64,000 nt of DNA from Solitalea canadensis DSM 3403 (GCF_000242635.2 NC_017770.1:682001-746000); one strand, 5' to 3'; counted from the stretch's first letter, positions 1 through 8,838 are shown. Numbers and translations: made by a program. The notes: generated by a model from the sequence alone, not told the origin.

Positions 1-384
1 TACGATACAATGCCAATGAAGCATGAGTGGAAGACTACCGAAAATAGCCTTTTTGTTTCCTACCAGTGGAATTGGAATGATAAATGGAATCAGCTATCGG
101 TTTCTGCGGCTAATAAACCCATGCCGATTTTGCAAGGAAGCGAAGCGGAGTTTATAACTGAACATTATTGGGGTTACACCAAACTAAATGACAAGAAAAC
201 ATCTGAATATGAAGTTGAACATCCACGATGGAAAACATACCTCATTAATAGCTACGAAATAGATGTGGATTTCGCGAGTATTTATGATGAACGTTTTAGT
301 TTTTTAAACAAAGCTACTCCGACGTCAGTTTTTCTTGCAGAAGGTTCTATTATAAATGTACGTTCAGTTACTACGGTAGTATAA
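1..384 (+). CDS. DUF2071 (YqjF-like) family protein, C-terminal part
   Basis: The frame is open from the first base of the window, so the true start lies upstream and only the last 127 or so codons are present. The segment has the conserved core of the DUF2071 family: a Glu-His-Tyr-Trp-Gly-Tyr-Thr stretch at about residue 52 of the visible part, followed by an EYEVEHPRW motif about 15 residues later. The family has no established enzymatic role that I can name. The protein looks soluble, with no signal peptide or membrane segment in the visible part. The next gene starts about 100 bases downstream on the same strand. Family assignment rests on motif recognition. Confidence 0.75.
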   Translation, partial: YDTMPMKHEWKTTENSLFVSYQWNWNDKWNQLSVSAANKPMPILQGSEAEFITEHYWGYTKLNDKKTSEYEVEHPRWKTYLINSYEIDVDFASIYDERFSFLNKATPTSVFLAEGSIINVRSVTTVV

Positions 385-482
385 GCATATGTCCGTTCTC
401 AATAATTGATAACAATCCTGTTTTACGTTAGCTATCAATAATTATTTTAATTATTTTGCGGGTTGACCAATGAATTGACTTT

Positions 483-1133
483 ATGAAGTGGGGTTATTCC
501 GTTACACAAAAAACGAAAGCGGCTGCGCTTTTGGTTTTGGTTTTCGTTATTGTACTTGCCAAAAATATTATTGATCGTAATAATGTTTTAGAGTTAGGAG
601 ATTCTTTTTCGGCCGTTTACAAAGATCGTTTGATGGCTGAAAGTTATATCTATCATTTTTCAGATCATTTATACCAGAAGAAGTTATTATTAGCAACCAA
701 TCAAAATATGGATGGTGGTGTAAAACAGTCGCTGGATCGTCATAATAAAGAAATTAATGATATTATAACCAAGTATGATGAAACCAAGCTTACGGAAATA
801 GAATCCAATTATTTCAAGGAATTTAAAAAGAACTTACATGATCTGATGGCATTGGAAACGGATTACCTCAGTAAGGCCAGCAGCACAACCAAACAATTGA
901 TTGATCAACAATTTACCGTTGCACTGAGCAACTTAAACCAGCTTTCAACTATTCAAACCGCCGAAGGTAAAAAGTTAATGGAAGGTTCTCAAAAGATAAT
1001 CTCCGAGTCAACTCTTTTGACCAAACTTGAGTTGGCTATTCTAATTATCATTGGTTTAATAATACAGGTGCTAATTTTTGCTTCAGGTTCTTTGGTTCCT
1101 AAAACTCAACCTAGAAATCAGCATCTTAATTAA
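483..1133 (+). CDS. Membrane protein with MCP-type four-helix-bundle sensor domain
   Basis: This 216-residue protein has an N-terminal transmembrane helix (about residues 10-28), a polar and strongly helical region of about 150 residues, and a second transmembrane helix (about 183-203) followed by a short tail. That layout matches the 4HB_MCP ligand-binding module of chemoreceptors and sensor kinases, with the helical bundle outside the cytoplasmic membrane. No HAMP, kinase or methyl-accepting domain follows, so it is a stand-alone sensor-like module, a form that recurs in Bacteroidota. A partner protein is not evident from the neighbours, since the next gene is an opposing AraC regulator. 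Function is inferred from architecture only. Confidence 0.65.
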   Translation: MKWGYSVTQKTKAAALLVLVFVIVLAKNIIDRNNVLELGDSFSAVYKDRLMAESYIYHFSDHLYQKKLLLATNQNMDGGVKQSLDRHNKEINDIITKYDETKLTEIESNYFKEFKKNLHDLMALETDYLSKASSTTKQLIDQQFTVALSNLNQLSTIQTAEGKKLMEGSQKIISESTLLTKLELAILIIIGLIIQVLIFASGSLVPKTQPRNQHLN

Positions 1134-1139
1134 TTTTCT

Positions 1140-1988
1140 TTATAGGATCAGTTCTTTACGGTATTGTGAGGGATTTATGCCTGTGTGAGTTTTAAAGAAT
1201 TTATTGAAATGACTGAGATCGGAAAATCCCAACTCATTGCAGATATCTTTAATTGAAAATGAACTATACTTTAGGCGATTGGTTATTAGATTCAATTTGT
1301 AATTGTTTATATAATCACGAAGATTGATGCCAGTTTTTTCTTTAAAGTAGATCCCCAAATAATGCTTTGATAGTCCAAATACATCGCCTAAATGATCTGC
1401 CTGGGTCATTTCAAGATGGTAGATGTTTTTGTGAATGTAATTGATAATTGCAGTTATTCGATCGTTAATTGCACCATTCGTTCGTAAACTGCTGATATTC
1501 CTTTTTATTATTGATAATGTAGCCTGAATAAGAAAAAATATGGTTTCATTCGTTTCGTTCCTCGTCTCTTTCCATTCGTCTGCAATCAGTCTTAATAAAC
1601 CATCGGTTTTCTTCGCGTCTTCCTCATTTCGCAATATTGGGGCATCCATAAGTGAGTTGAGCATTAAGAGCTCATCCATGTGCTGATTCCAATTAGTTTG
1701 AACTTGTATATTTCCAATTCCACTTAAGTATACATTATTGAACTTTAAAAAAGTAAATAAAGTCTTTTCATGAATGTCAAAAGAGTGATAATCAGAAGGT
1801 CTTAACAGAAACAATGAATGCTCTGAATAAGGTTGCTCGTTGCCTGAAAGATAATGAACTCCCTTTCCTGCGTGTATGAAGATGATTTCGAAATGATTAT
1901 GATTATGAATCGGATGTTCCCATTTTGTTGCCTCAAAATGAGAAATCTTTAAAAATTCATGTTGAATGTATCTTTTCATTCTTGCCAA
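1140..1988 (-). CDS. AraC family transcriptional regulator
   Basis: The protein has 282 residues. The N-terminal half is a cupin-like sensing domain with a His-rich strand (HNHNHFEI, about residues 28-35). The C-terminal 100 residues form a double helix-turn-helix AraC domain, with GLSKHYLGIYFK as the first recognition segment and GFSDLSHFNKFFK plus a terminal NPSQYRKE as the second. It probably binds a small ligand and controls a nearby promoter. It is divergent from the DoxX and deacetylase genes with only about 75 bases between start codons, so those genes are the likely targets. A second possible start lies three codons downstream. The gene ends 7 bases from the stop of the convergent sensor gene. 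Confidence 0.9.
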   Translation of the reverse strand: MARMKRYIQHEFLKISHFEATKWEHPIHNHNHFEIIFIHAGKGVHYLSGNEQPYSEHSLFLLRPSDYHSFDIHEKTLFTFLKFNNVYLSGIGNIQVQTNWNQHMDELLMLNSLMDAPILRNEEDAKKTDGLLRLIADEWKETRNETNETIFFLIQATLSIIKRNISSLRTNGAINDRITAIINYIHKNIYHLEMTQADHLGDVFGLSKHYLGIYFKEKTGINLRDYINNYKLNLITNRLKYSSFSIKDICNELGFSDLSHFNKFFKTHTGINPSQYRKELIL

Positions 1989-2062
1989 AATACCATTTTT
2001 TAATGAAAATGTACAAGTTATTGGGAGACGACAGAACTACCTTTACAAAAAATAATCACAAT

Positions 2063-2464
2063 ATGAATAACACAATAGTTGCTTATCTTTTGCTTCGAAT
2101 AGCAGTAGGAGCAAGTATGTTTGGACACGGTTTAGTAAGGCTGCCCAAATTACATGGCTTCAGTCAATGGATGGTTGGAACTTTTGAAAAATCCATGCTA
2201 CCCAAAGTCTTAGTGCTTCCCTTTAGCTATATTTTACCAATCGCTGAATTCAGTATCGGGCTGTTTTTAATTCTTGGATTGTTTACCCAACAAACGCTGA
2301 TTGCCGGAATCATAGTAATGATTTTCCTTGTTTTTGGCTCTTGCACGATAGAAGAATGGGGCGCTGTTCCTTCACAATTAATGCATGCAGCTTTTTTTGC
2401 CATGCTTTTACTTTTTATTAATCACAACCAATTGACTATTAAATCGCTTTTAACAGGTAAGTAA
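2063..2464 (+). CDS. DoxX family membrane protein
   Basis: With the start at 2063 the protein has 133 residues and four hydrophobic segments. It shows the DoxX signature near the N-terminus: a membrane helix containing LRIAVGASMFGHG, then an amphipathic loop. Related proteins are small inner-membrane subunits linked to redox or thiol-stress functions, but no specific reaction can be assigned here. An in-frame ATG at 1925 would overlap the divergent AraC gene and add a polar extension unlike the family, so I prefer 2063. The deacetylase gene follows 18 bases downstream and is probably co-transcribed. Confidence 0.85.
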   Translation: MNNTIVAYLLLRIAVGASMFGHGLVRLPKLHGFSQWMVGTFEKSMLPKVLVLPFSYILPIAEFSIGLFLILGLFTQQTLIAGIIVMIFLVFGSCTIEEWGAVPSQLMHAAFFAMLLLFINHNQLTIKSLLTGK

Positions 2465-2482
2465 TTCAATTACTAAATTAGA

Positions 2483-3436
2483 ATGACAACACGCCGCGAC
2501 TTTATAAAACAAAGCAGTATGGTTGGCTTGGTTAGTTTGGTTCAACCTGCTTCCATAATTTCAGGAATAAGGAGTAAAAATGTTAATGCTATGAATAATG
2601 AAAATACATATTGGCCAGATGGTTCCAGGTTAATGATTTCAGTTTCGATGCAGTTTGAGGCTGGCGGACAACCAATTGATGCGGAAAGTCCGTTTCCACC
2701 AACAATGATTAAAGGATTTAACGACTTACCGGCTCAAACCTGGTATGAATACGGATATAAAGAAGGAATTCCTCGAATGTTGGAGCTATGGGATAAGTTC
2801 AACATCAAGGTAACGTCACACATGGTTGGGTCGGCTGTGTTGAAGAATCCTGCATTGGCAAAAGAAATTGTTCAGCGCGGACATGAAGCTGCCGCACACG
2901 GTATGAATTGGTCTTCACAGTATAATTTACCTTATGAGGATGAAAAGAAATTTATATCCGATGGGGTAGAGGCTGTAAAAAAGGTTACCGGAATAAGACC
3001 TGTAGGTTATAATGCTAATTGGTTACGCCGGGGAGAAAACACATTGAAAATCTTGCAAGAATTAGGTTTTACGTATCACATTGATGATTTAAGCAGAGAT
3101 GAACCGTTTATCATTAAGGTGAATAATAAAGATTTTGCAGTTGTTCCTTACACACTTCGATGCAATGATATCATGCTCATCGAAGGTCGACAATTTTCAG
3201 CCGATCAATTTCTTGTGCAACTCAAGATGGAGTTTGATCAACTATATAGTGAGTCGTTCACCAAAAGAAGGATGATGTCAATTAGCTTTCATGACCGGAT
3301 TGGAGGTACACCACAAATGGTTGATGCAGCCCGACAATTCTTTGAATATGCAACAAAACAAAAAGGAGTTGTTTTTAAACGGAAAGACGAGATTGCTCAA
3401 TTAGCGCTAAAGAATAAAGATACGATAAGAGAATAA
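2483..3436 (+). CDS. Polysaccharide deacetylase family protein, Tat-type signal
   Basis: The 317-residue protein begins with a twin-arginine type leader (TTRRDFIK) and a hydrophobic stretch, which suggests export in a folded state. The mature part carries the NodB-fold pattern of the PuuE/allantoinase-like branch of polysaccharide deacetylases: a segment around SHMVGSA, the metal-site region HEAAAHGMNW (about residues 134-143), and a late SFHDRIGG segment holding another His-Asp pair. Members hydrolyse amide or ester bonds in polysaccharides or small cyclic amides, and the substrate here cannot be told. It follows the DoxX gene closely and ends at a strong hairpin terminator. Confidence is good for the fold and low for the substrate. 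Confidence 0.8.
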   Translation: MTTRRDFIKQSSMVGLVSLVQPASIISGIRSKNVNAMNNENTYWPDGSRLMISVSMQFEAGGQPIDAESPFPPTMIKGFNDLPAQTWYEYGYKEGIPRMLELWDKFNIKVTSHMVGSAVLKNPALAKEIVQRGHEAAAHGMNWSSQYNLPYEDEKKFISDGVEAVKKVTGIRPVGYNANWLRRGENTLKILQELGFTYHIDDLSRDEPFIIKVNNKDFAVVPYTLRCNDIMLIEGRQFSADQFLVQLKMEFDQLYSESFTKRRMMSISFHDRIGGTPQMVDAARQFFEYATKQKGVVFKRKDEIAQLALKNKDTIRE

Positions 3437-3474
3437 TGAAAAAGGTTAGGTGATAGCTCATCTAACCTTTTTCA
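3437..3474 (+). terminator. Hairpin terminator after the deacetylase gene
   Basis: Bases 3437-3453 and 3458-3474 form a 17-bp stem (one G-T pair) with a 4-base TAGC loop, and the right arm ends in a run of T. It begins immediately after the stop codon at 3436. Confidence 0.85.
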
Positions 3475-3575
3475 TTTATAGCCCTTGCATAATTAATTGT
3501 TAGAAAAATAGACGCCATTTTATTGGGAGTTAACATTTCTATATCTATTTTTAATTATTCACATATCTGTTATTC

Positions 3576-4481
3576 ATGAAAAATAGTAAGCTTAATAAAA
3601 TCCTGATTACATTCATTATTTCCTTCGTTTTTAATAGTTTATCAGCACAACAACTGACTTTTAAAGATCAAATTGACCAAATTGCTAAAGAAGCTAAAGG
3701 AGATGTAGGGGTGGCATTGTTAAATTTAGAGGCGGGGGATACATTCTTGTATAATGAAACGATGCATTTTCCAATGCAGAGCGTTTATAAGTTCCCGTTA
3801 GCAATGGCCGTGTTAAGTCAGGTAGATGCCGGAAAGTTAACGATTGATCAAAAATTGCATTTAACTAAAAGGGATCTTTTACCAAATACCTGGAGTCCAT
3901 TGAGAGAAAAATACCCTAATGCTAATGCTGATGTTACATTGATGGAAGTGTTGAAGGCCACCGTTTCCGAAAGTGATAATAATGGTTGTGATATATTGTT
4001 CAGGCTGTTAGGCGGACCGAAGAAAGTTGAAAAGTATATCCATGGAATTGGTGTTAAGGAAATTGCAATTGCAGCAACTGAAGAAGAAATGCACACAGCC
4101 TGGGACGTACAGTTTACCAATTGGTGCACACCCGTGGCAATGCAACAGTTGTTAAGCACATTTCATAAAGATGATAAATTATCAGAAAAGAGTAAGCAGC
4201 TGCTTTGGGACATGATGGTTGATTCACCAACCGGAGCAAAAAGAATTAAAGCATTACTGCCAGAAGGAACTGTTGTGGCGCACAAAACCGGAACTTCGGA
4301 CACTAATAAAGAGGGCGTTACTGGAGCAATTAATGACGTGGGGATTATTGTATTACCTAATAAGCATCATTTAGCGATCACTGTATTTGTGGCAAATTCT
4401 AAGGCAAGTACTGGTATAATGGAAGAAACCATTGCCAAAATTGCCAAGGCGGCATACGATAATGAGATAAACAAGCAGTAA
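3576..4481 (+). CDS. Class A beta-lactamase, subclass A2 type
   Basis: The 301-residue protein has an N-terminal signal peptide ending near SLSAQQ (about residue 25) and should act in the periplasm. All class A landmarks are present: the nucleophile motif S69-V-Y-K72, the SDN loop at 133-135, a T-E-x-x-M Omega-loop motif (E169 by pattern) and the K237-T-G triad followed by TSD. The T-E-x-x-M version, and the QNWC-like TNWCTP segment after it, are typical of the A2 group found in Bacteroidota (CfxA, CepA, PER and VEB relatives). It would hydrolyse beta-lactams, perhaps cephalosporins. It sits alone, with no mobile-element sequence beside it, so it looks like a resident chromosomal gene. Confidence 0.93.
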   Translation: MKNSKLNKILITFIISFVFNSLSAQQLTFKDQIDQIAKEAKGDVGVALLNLEAGDTFLYNETMHFPMQSVYKFPLAMAVLSQVDAGKLTIDQKLHLTKRDLLPNTWSPLREKYPNANADVTLMEVLKATVSESDNNGCDILFRLLGGPKKVEKYIHGIGVKEIAIAATEEEMHTAWDVQFTNWCTPVAMQQLLSTFHKDDKLSEKSKQLLWDMMVDSPTGAKRIKALLPEGTVVAHKTGTSDTNKEGVTGAINDVGIIVLPNKHHLAITVFVANSKASTGIMEETIAKIAKAAYDNEINKQ

Positions 4482-4482
4482 T

Positions 4483-4510
4483 AAAAAAGGAGGTTTAAAC
4501 CTCCTTTTTT
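4483..4510. terminator. Bidirectional terminator
   Basis: A perfect 28-base palindrome (AAAAAAGGAGGTTT and its complement) lies between the convergent beta-lactamase and TPR genes. It has A-runs on the left and T-runs on the right, so it can end transcription on both strands. Confidence 0.9.
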
Positions 4511-4516
4511 GTTTGA

Positions 4517-5557
4517 TTAAAATTGACGGACAACTTTTTCGTACCAGTTGTCAAAATCTGTTATACTTTGGTCGTGACTGGTAAGCCACACTTTTGCTTC
4601 GCTATCGGTTGTTGAGTTAGCATCTTCATTTGCCAGACTAATGAAATAGCAAAAGGTTTCTGTATGATTTTTCTTTTGCATATCGGAAAAGAAATCAACG
4701 TAAAAATTCCACCAAAAGTTCGATTGTTCCTTTTTTAATTCACTCAATGTTGCAAAAAATGATTTCGTATTTTCAAAAAATAGCTGACCAGCTGTTTTTC
4801 CTTTATTTATTTCTGCGAGGTTACTTGCCTGCGACATTGATAACATCAATTCTGCAGCGGAAAACTCATCATTACTATTGCTAAGGGTAATTGTTATATT
4901 TTTCTCTGATTCCTTCTTTACACCTTCTTTTCGTAAAGTCTCCAGTCGTACAAAAGCATTTACTGCCCGTTCACTGGTTGGCTCCAAAAGTAAAAAGTTG
5001 TATAAAGCTAATAGTGTCTTAACCCGGTTTCCTTTCTTTTCCATTGCTTTGCTTAGTAACAGATGACTACTGGCATGTTGCGGATTTAACTTTAATGCAT
5101 TTTGTAGTTCAACTTCCGTATTCTCATATTGTTCCATTCCGTAGTAGGTAACTGCCAGATTATAATAAAGCAAGTAGGTGGGCTTAACCTTCGTCAAGGC
5201 TTTTTTATAGATTTCTACAGCTTCTTTGGGTTTGTCGGCTAAATCAAGCGAATTTCCGATTAATAGATAAGCATCGTCTGTATCTTCAGAAAAAGGTAAC
5301 TCCAATACTTTGTTACAGTAAGAAATTGTTTTATCGTAATCTTTTATAGCATGATAGGTGTATGCAATTTCATAAAGAACCGCTGTTGATTTACTATCAA
5401 TTTTCAGTGCTTCCCCATAACTTTTTAAAGCACCTGTATAATCACCATTATCATGCATTCTGATACCTCTGTTTATCAGTGTATCAATATTTTGTGTTTG
5501 TCCGAATGAAAAGATAGAAAACGAACATAACAGGAAAAAAAGGAAGAGTTTTTTCAT
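4517..5557 (-). CDS. Exported tetratricopeptide repeat protein
   Basis: The 346-residue protein starts with a signal peptide (MKKLFLFFLLCSFSIFSFG) and then about five TPR units between residues 25 and 195, with the usual small and aromatic spacing, for example an A-L-K-S-Y-G-E-A-L-K unit and an A-L-K-L-N-P-Q-H unit. The C-terminal 130 residues are not TPR and hold aromatic-rich helices (FWWNFYVDFF). TPRs make protein-protein contacts, and the partner is unknown. It is transcribed alone, convergent with the beta-lactamase gene and divergent from the hydrolase gene across 233 bases. Confidence 0.8.
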   Translation of the reverse strand: MKKLFLFFLLCSFSIFSFGQTQNIDTLINRGIRMHDNGDYTGALKSYGEALKIDSKSTAVLYEIAYTYHAIKDYDKTISYCNKVLELPFSEDTDDAYLLIGNSLDLADKPKEAVEIYKKALTKVKPTYLLYYNLAVTYYGMEQYENTEVELQNALKLNPQHASSHLLLSKAMEKKGNRVKTLLALYNFLLLEPTSERAVNAFVRLETLRKEGVKKESEKNITITLSNSNDEFSAAELMLSMSQASNLAEINKGKTAGQLFFENTKSFFATLSELKKEQSNFWWNFYVDFFSDMQKKNHTETFCYFISLANEDANSTTDSEAKVWLTSHDQSITDFDNWYEKVVRQF

Positions 5558-5790
5558 TTGCGATTAGCTATTAATTTTTAGGAACAAAACAATAAGGAGA
5601 GTAAACAGATGTTTTTGAGCTTAGATGAATATGTGAAAAATATAGCACTACTTCAAAATTAAAAATGATTTTAATTTACTGTAAATCAGGTTTTGTAGAG
5701 TTTAATTCTTATTTGTTAAAAGTAAACCAAAAAAGCTGTAACATTTTGAAGCTTGTTGTATCTAAAGGGAAATTTTAAAAAGATACTACA

Positions 5791-6633
5791 ATGAAAAAGA
5801 TCACATTTTTAATCGTATTGTTTGCCTTCATATTATTATATATTAACGTATTTGCTGCAACTAACCAACCTTTTGAAGTTAAGGTTACAGGAAAAGGAAA
5901 ACATACAATTCTATTCATTCCCGGATTTGCATCTTCCGGAGATGTTTGGGATGAAACCATTGAAACATTCAGTCCGGATTTTAAGTGTTATAAATTAACA
6001 ATGCCTGGGTTTGCAGGTACAAAAGCGCAGGAAAATCCATCATTAAAGCAATGGGTAGAAGATATTTCGGCTTTCATCAAAACTGAAAAAATTAACCTTC
6101 CAATCGTTATGGGTCATAGTATGGGGGCAGTTATGGCAATGATGCTAGCAGCAAAACATCCTGAGCAAGTGAGTAAAATTGTAATTGTAGACGGACTGCC
6201 TTGCCTGCCTGCCGTTTTTAATCCGGCTTTTAAAAGCAATGATAGTCCGGATTGCAACCAGTCGATTAACCAATTTACAGGAATGAGTGATGAAGCGTTT
6301 AAAAAAGCACAAAATGCAGGTATAAAACGTCTTATGATAGATATCAGTAAGTTTGAAACAGTGGTAAACTGGACCTTACAATCTGATCACAGAACAGTAG
6401 GTAAATTGTTTTGCGATATGTCTAATATTGACCTGCGTGCTGAAATAGCAGGCATTCAATGCCCGTCATTAGTGCTATTAGAAGCTCCATTTAAGCAATT
6501 TGAAGGAGCAATGACAGCTCAGTTTGCACAACTTAAAGGAGCGCACCTGCTGTATGCTAATAAAGGCCTACATTTTATTATGTTTGATGATAAAGAATGG
6601 TACCTTAAACAACTATCTGCTTTCATAAAATAG
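5791..6633 (+). CDS. Alpha/beta hydrolase, exported or anchored
   Basis: The 280-residue protein has a hydrophobic N-terminal segment (about residues 4-22) and then an alpha/beta hydrolase fold. The oxyanion region is IPGFASSG, the nucleophile elbow is GHSMGA with Ser110, and the catalytic His is probably in the late GLHFIMFDD segment. Substrate is not predictable. It is the first gene of a tight same-strand series: the sigma factor gene begins 8 bases after its stop, followed by three further genes with little or no spacing, which suggests one operon. Confidence 0.85.
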   Translation: MKKITFLIVLFAFILLYINVFAATNQPFEVKVTGKGKHTILFIPGFASSGDVWDETIETFSPDFKCYKLTMPGFAGTKAQENPSLKQWVEDISAFIKTEKINLPIVMGHSMGAVMAMMLAAKHPEQVSKIVIVDGLPCLPAVFNPAFKSNDSPDCNQSINQFTGMSDEAFKKAQNAGIKRLMIDISKFETVVNWTLQSDHRTVGKLFCDMSNIDLRAEIAGIQCPSLVLLEAPFKQFEGAMTAQFAQLKGAHLLYANKGLHFIMFDDKEWYLKQLSAFIK

Positions 6634-6641
6634 CACATTAA

Positions 6642-7139
6642 ATGACCTTTGAAGAAATTTATCAAACGTTTTCACCCAGGGTTTTTAGGTTGTGTATGGG
6701 ATATGTGAATGATAATAACTGGGCAAAAGATATTACACAGGAAACATTTATAGCCGTGTGGCAAAATCTTCCAAAATTCAGGAATGAGTCATCTGTTGAT
6801 ACTTGGATTTTCAGAATTGCATCCAATAACTGTTTGATTCAGATAGAACGGGAAAAGAAAATGGAGAAAACGGAACTTCCATTAGAGTTAACGGAGAACA
6901 CATCTGAAGATAATTCTGAACAGGAAAAATTCCTTTATAAATGTATTTCTGAACTGGAAGAAACCGACAGATTGATCATTTCGCTAGAACTAGAAGAATT
7001 GCCACAAGTGCAAATAGCAGAGATCGTAGGTATTTCCGAAGGGAATGTAAGGGTGAAAATTCACCGGATTAAGGAGAAAATTCTTAAAAAATTTCAACAG
7101 CATGAACAATTTCAACGAGATAAAGAATCTGTGGCATAG
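6642..7139 (+). CDS. ECF-type RNA polymerase sigma factor
   Basis: The 165-residue protein carries sigma-70 region 2 (about residues 5-70, with DITQETFIAVWQN) and region 4 (about 100-155, with VQIAEIVGISEGNVRVKIHR as the helix-turn-helix). It has no region 1 or 3, as expected for an extracytoplasmic-function sigma factor. Its last 38 bases overlap the start of the following membrane-protein gene, an arrangement common for a sigma factor and its own anti-sigma factor. It likely directs transcription of this operon and other targets when released by that membrane protein. Confidence 0.9.
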   Translation: MTFEEIYQTFSPRVFRLCMGYVNDNNWAKDITQETFIAVWQNLPKFRNESSVDTWIFRIASNNCLIQIEREKKMEKTELPLELTENTSEDNSEQEKFLYKCISELEETDRLIISLELEELPQVQIAEIVGISEGNVRVKIHRIKEKILKKFQQHEQFQRDKESVA

Positions 7140-7704
7140 GCAGTCAGTACAGGATTTGCCAAACGTACAGGAGATCATTGCCCAGGCTAAATCTTTTCAA
7201 CATAAAACCCGTATTTCTATTCTTTTGAATAATAGCCTATTAGCGTTAACCATAGTTTTTGTAATGGGGGTATTATTCTATTACAAACCTGATTACCTTA
7301 CCACCAAGTTAGGTGTAGTTTTGGTGGTAATTGCCATGGTAATGTCAATTGTCTTGCAAAACAGGATTATGCAATTGCTTTTCAAGACAAAAGGAGTTAA
7401 CGATGATGATAATCAGCATTATTTGCAAAAAATGATTGATTTTAGGAACAGGCAAACAGATTTTCAAAACAAAGTAATGTCAATTTACTTTATATTACTG
7501 TCTGCCGGAATTGCGCTATACCTGATTGAATACACCGTGAGAATGAAATGGCCTTATGCGGTATTGTGTTATTCGATTACAACAGCGTGGATTGCTTTTA
7601 ACTGGTTTTATATTCGCCCTCGTCAGATTAGAAAACAACGTGAAAAAGTGAATAATGTAATAGCCAATCTTGAAAAGATCCAAAATCAGCTTATTGAAAA
7701 CTAA
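7102..7704 (+). CDS. Membrane protein, candidate anti-sigma partner
   Basis: This 200-residue protein has a cytoplasmic N-terminal region of about 35 residues beginning NNFNEIKNLWHRQ, two transmembrane helices (about 40-80), a polar linker, and two further helices (about 125-175). I do not recognise a named domain. The 38-base overlap with the upstream ECF sigma gene and the short cytosolic head before the first helix make an anti-sigma or sigma-modulating role the best guess. This is inferred from context, since no zinc-binding anti-sigma motif is visible. Translation is probably coupled to the sigma gene. Confidence 0.65.
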   Translation: MNNFNEIKNLWHRQSVQDLPNVQEIIAQAKSFQHKTRISILLNNSLLALTIVFVMGVLFYYKPDYLTTKLGVVLVVIAMVMSIVLQNRIMQLLFKTKGVNDDDNQHYLQKMIDFRNRQTDFQNKVMSIYFILLSAGIALYLIEYTVRMKWPYAVLCYSITTAWIAFNWFYIRPRQIRKQREKVNNVIANLEKIQNQLIEN

Positions 7705-7709
7705 ATTAT

Positions 7710-8159
7710 ATGAAACCTTTAATTGTACTTCTTGCTATTTTTTGTCTTGCATTAGTCGGTACACGAGTTGTTGGGCCTGACTGGAATCCAACATTTGCTG
7801 GAAATTTAGCAATGGCCGTTATGCTAATGTTTACTGCTTTGGGTCACTTCAAATTTGCTGATGGAATGGCTTTAATGGTACCTGAGTTTATGCCCTTCAA
7901 GCGCGAACTGGTTTTAGGAACTGGTATAATTGAAATTATTGCTGCTATTGGATTATTAATTCCTGCTTATCGCAGCCTCACCGCACTACTTCTGATCATT
8001 TTTTTTATTGTACTTCTGTCAGCTAATATAAATGCGGCTGTAAAACACATCGACTATGAAAAAGCTACAACAACAGGACAGGGAACAAGCTATTTATGGT
8101 TTCGTATTCCGTTACAAATTTTATTTATTGGCTGGGTTTATTATTTTGGGATAAACTAA
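7710..8159 (+). CDS. DoxX-like small membrane protein
   Basis: The protein has 149 residues and four predicted membrane helices (about 3-18, 28-48, 68-108 as two, and 128-147). The hydrophobic pattern, with GHFKFADGMA after the second helix and LGTGIIEIIAAIGLLIP in the third, fits the DoxX-like superfamily. No catalytic residues can be named. It starts 5 bases after the previous stop and lies 16 bases before the DUF1569 gene, so it belongs to the same operon. Confidence 0.75.
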   Translation: MKPLIVLLAIFCLALVGTRVVGPDWNPTFAGNLAMAVMLMFTALGHFKFADGMALMVPEFMPFKRELVLGTGIIEIIAAIGLLIPAYRSLTALLLIIFFIVLLSANINAAVKHIDYEKATTTGQGTSYLWFRIPLQILFIGWVYYFGIN

Positions 8160-8175
8160 TCTCAATGCTAGTAAA

Positions 8176-8625
8176 ATGAAAAATCTGTTAAATGCTGCTG
8201 TCAACAAAGAAATTATCGATCGGCTAAATAGCCTTACCCCATCAAGTCAGGCCCAATGGGGGAAAATGGATGTTGCACAAATGCTTGCACACTGCCAGGT
8301 ACCCATGCAGGTTGCAGTTGGTGAGGTAAAACTAAAGAAAGGGTGGATCGGTATTTTTTTCGGGAGATTAGTGAAAAAACAACTGATGAGTGATAAGCCT
8401 TTGAAAAGGGGACTACCTACCGATAAAAGTTTTTTAGTAGTTGATCAAAGAGATTTTGATGTGGAAAAGGAAAAACTGGCAGTGCTTATTAATCACTTTG
8501 TTGCAAAGGGTCCGATGGGCATTTCAAAGAATCCGCATCCCATTTTTGGAGATATGACTCCGGATGAATGGGGCTATTTAGCATGGAAACATTTAGATCA
8601 CCATTTGACACAATTTGGTGCCTAA
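8176..8625 (+). CDS. DUF1569 family protein
   Basis: The 149-residue soluble protein resembles the DUF1569 family, which is related to the DinB-like four-helix fold. It has a DVAQMLAHCQ helix with a His (residue 39) and a terminal WKHLDHHLTQFG segment that supplies further His residues, a pattern that suggests a metal site. No function is established. It is the last gene of the run that begins at 5791. About 210 bases without a gene separate it from the FecI-type sigma gene. Confidence 0.75.
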   Translation: MKNLLNAAVNKEIIDRLNSLTPSSQAQWGKMDVAQMLAHCQVPMQVAVGEVKLKKGWIGIFFGRLVKKQLMSDKPLKRGLPTDKSFLVVDQRDFDVEKEKLAVLINHFVAKGPMGISKNPHPIFGDMTPDEWGYLAWKHLDHHLTQFGA

Positions 8626-8769
8626 GTGTTATGTAACTAAAAAATTGCATTGTCGTTAAATGCGTCATTTTAGCTGAAAAATTACACAATTAACAATCTT
8701 TGTCAGGTCTGATTGTATACCTTACATTTCAGGGCTTTTTGTTTTGCAACAATTAAAAAGGAAATATTA

Positions 8770-8777
8770 TAGATTTG
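8770..8777 (+). promoter_or_regulatory. Possible -7 promoter element of the FecI-type sigma gene
   Basis: TAGATTTG matches the Bacteroidota -7 consensus TAnnTTTG and lies about 60 bases before the sigma start codon. The nearest upstream TTTG (8743-8746) is 23 bases away, longer than the usual 19, so this is tentative. Confidence 0.3.
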
Positions 8778-8838
8778 TTCCTCTCAAGTACCCTGAACTA
8801 TAAAAAGCAGGGTTGTTTTCCTGAACCAGTATGTTGCA

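Noticed and set aside
1925-2062. Longer DoxX protein starting at 1925
   Set aside because: The extension overlaps the divergent AraC gene and is a polar stretch not like the family N-terminus.
3848-4159. Antisense frame of 103 codons inside the beta-lactamase gene
   Set aside because: It lies completely inside a clear class A enzyme gene on the other strand.
5775-5960. Minus-strand 61-codon frame overlapping the hydrolase start
   Set aside because: It is antisense to the signal peptide of a clear hydrolase gene and has no support of its own.
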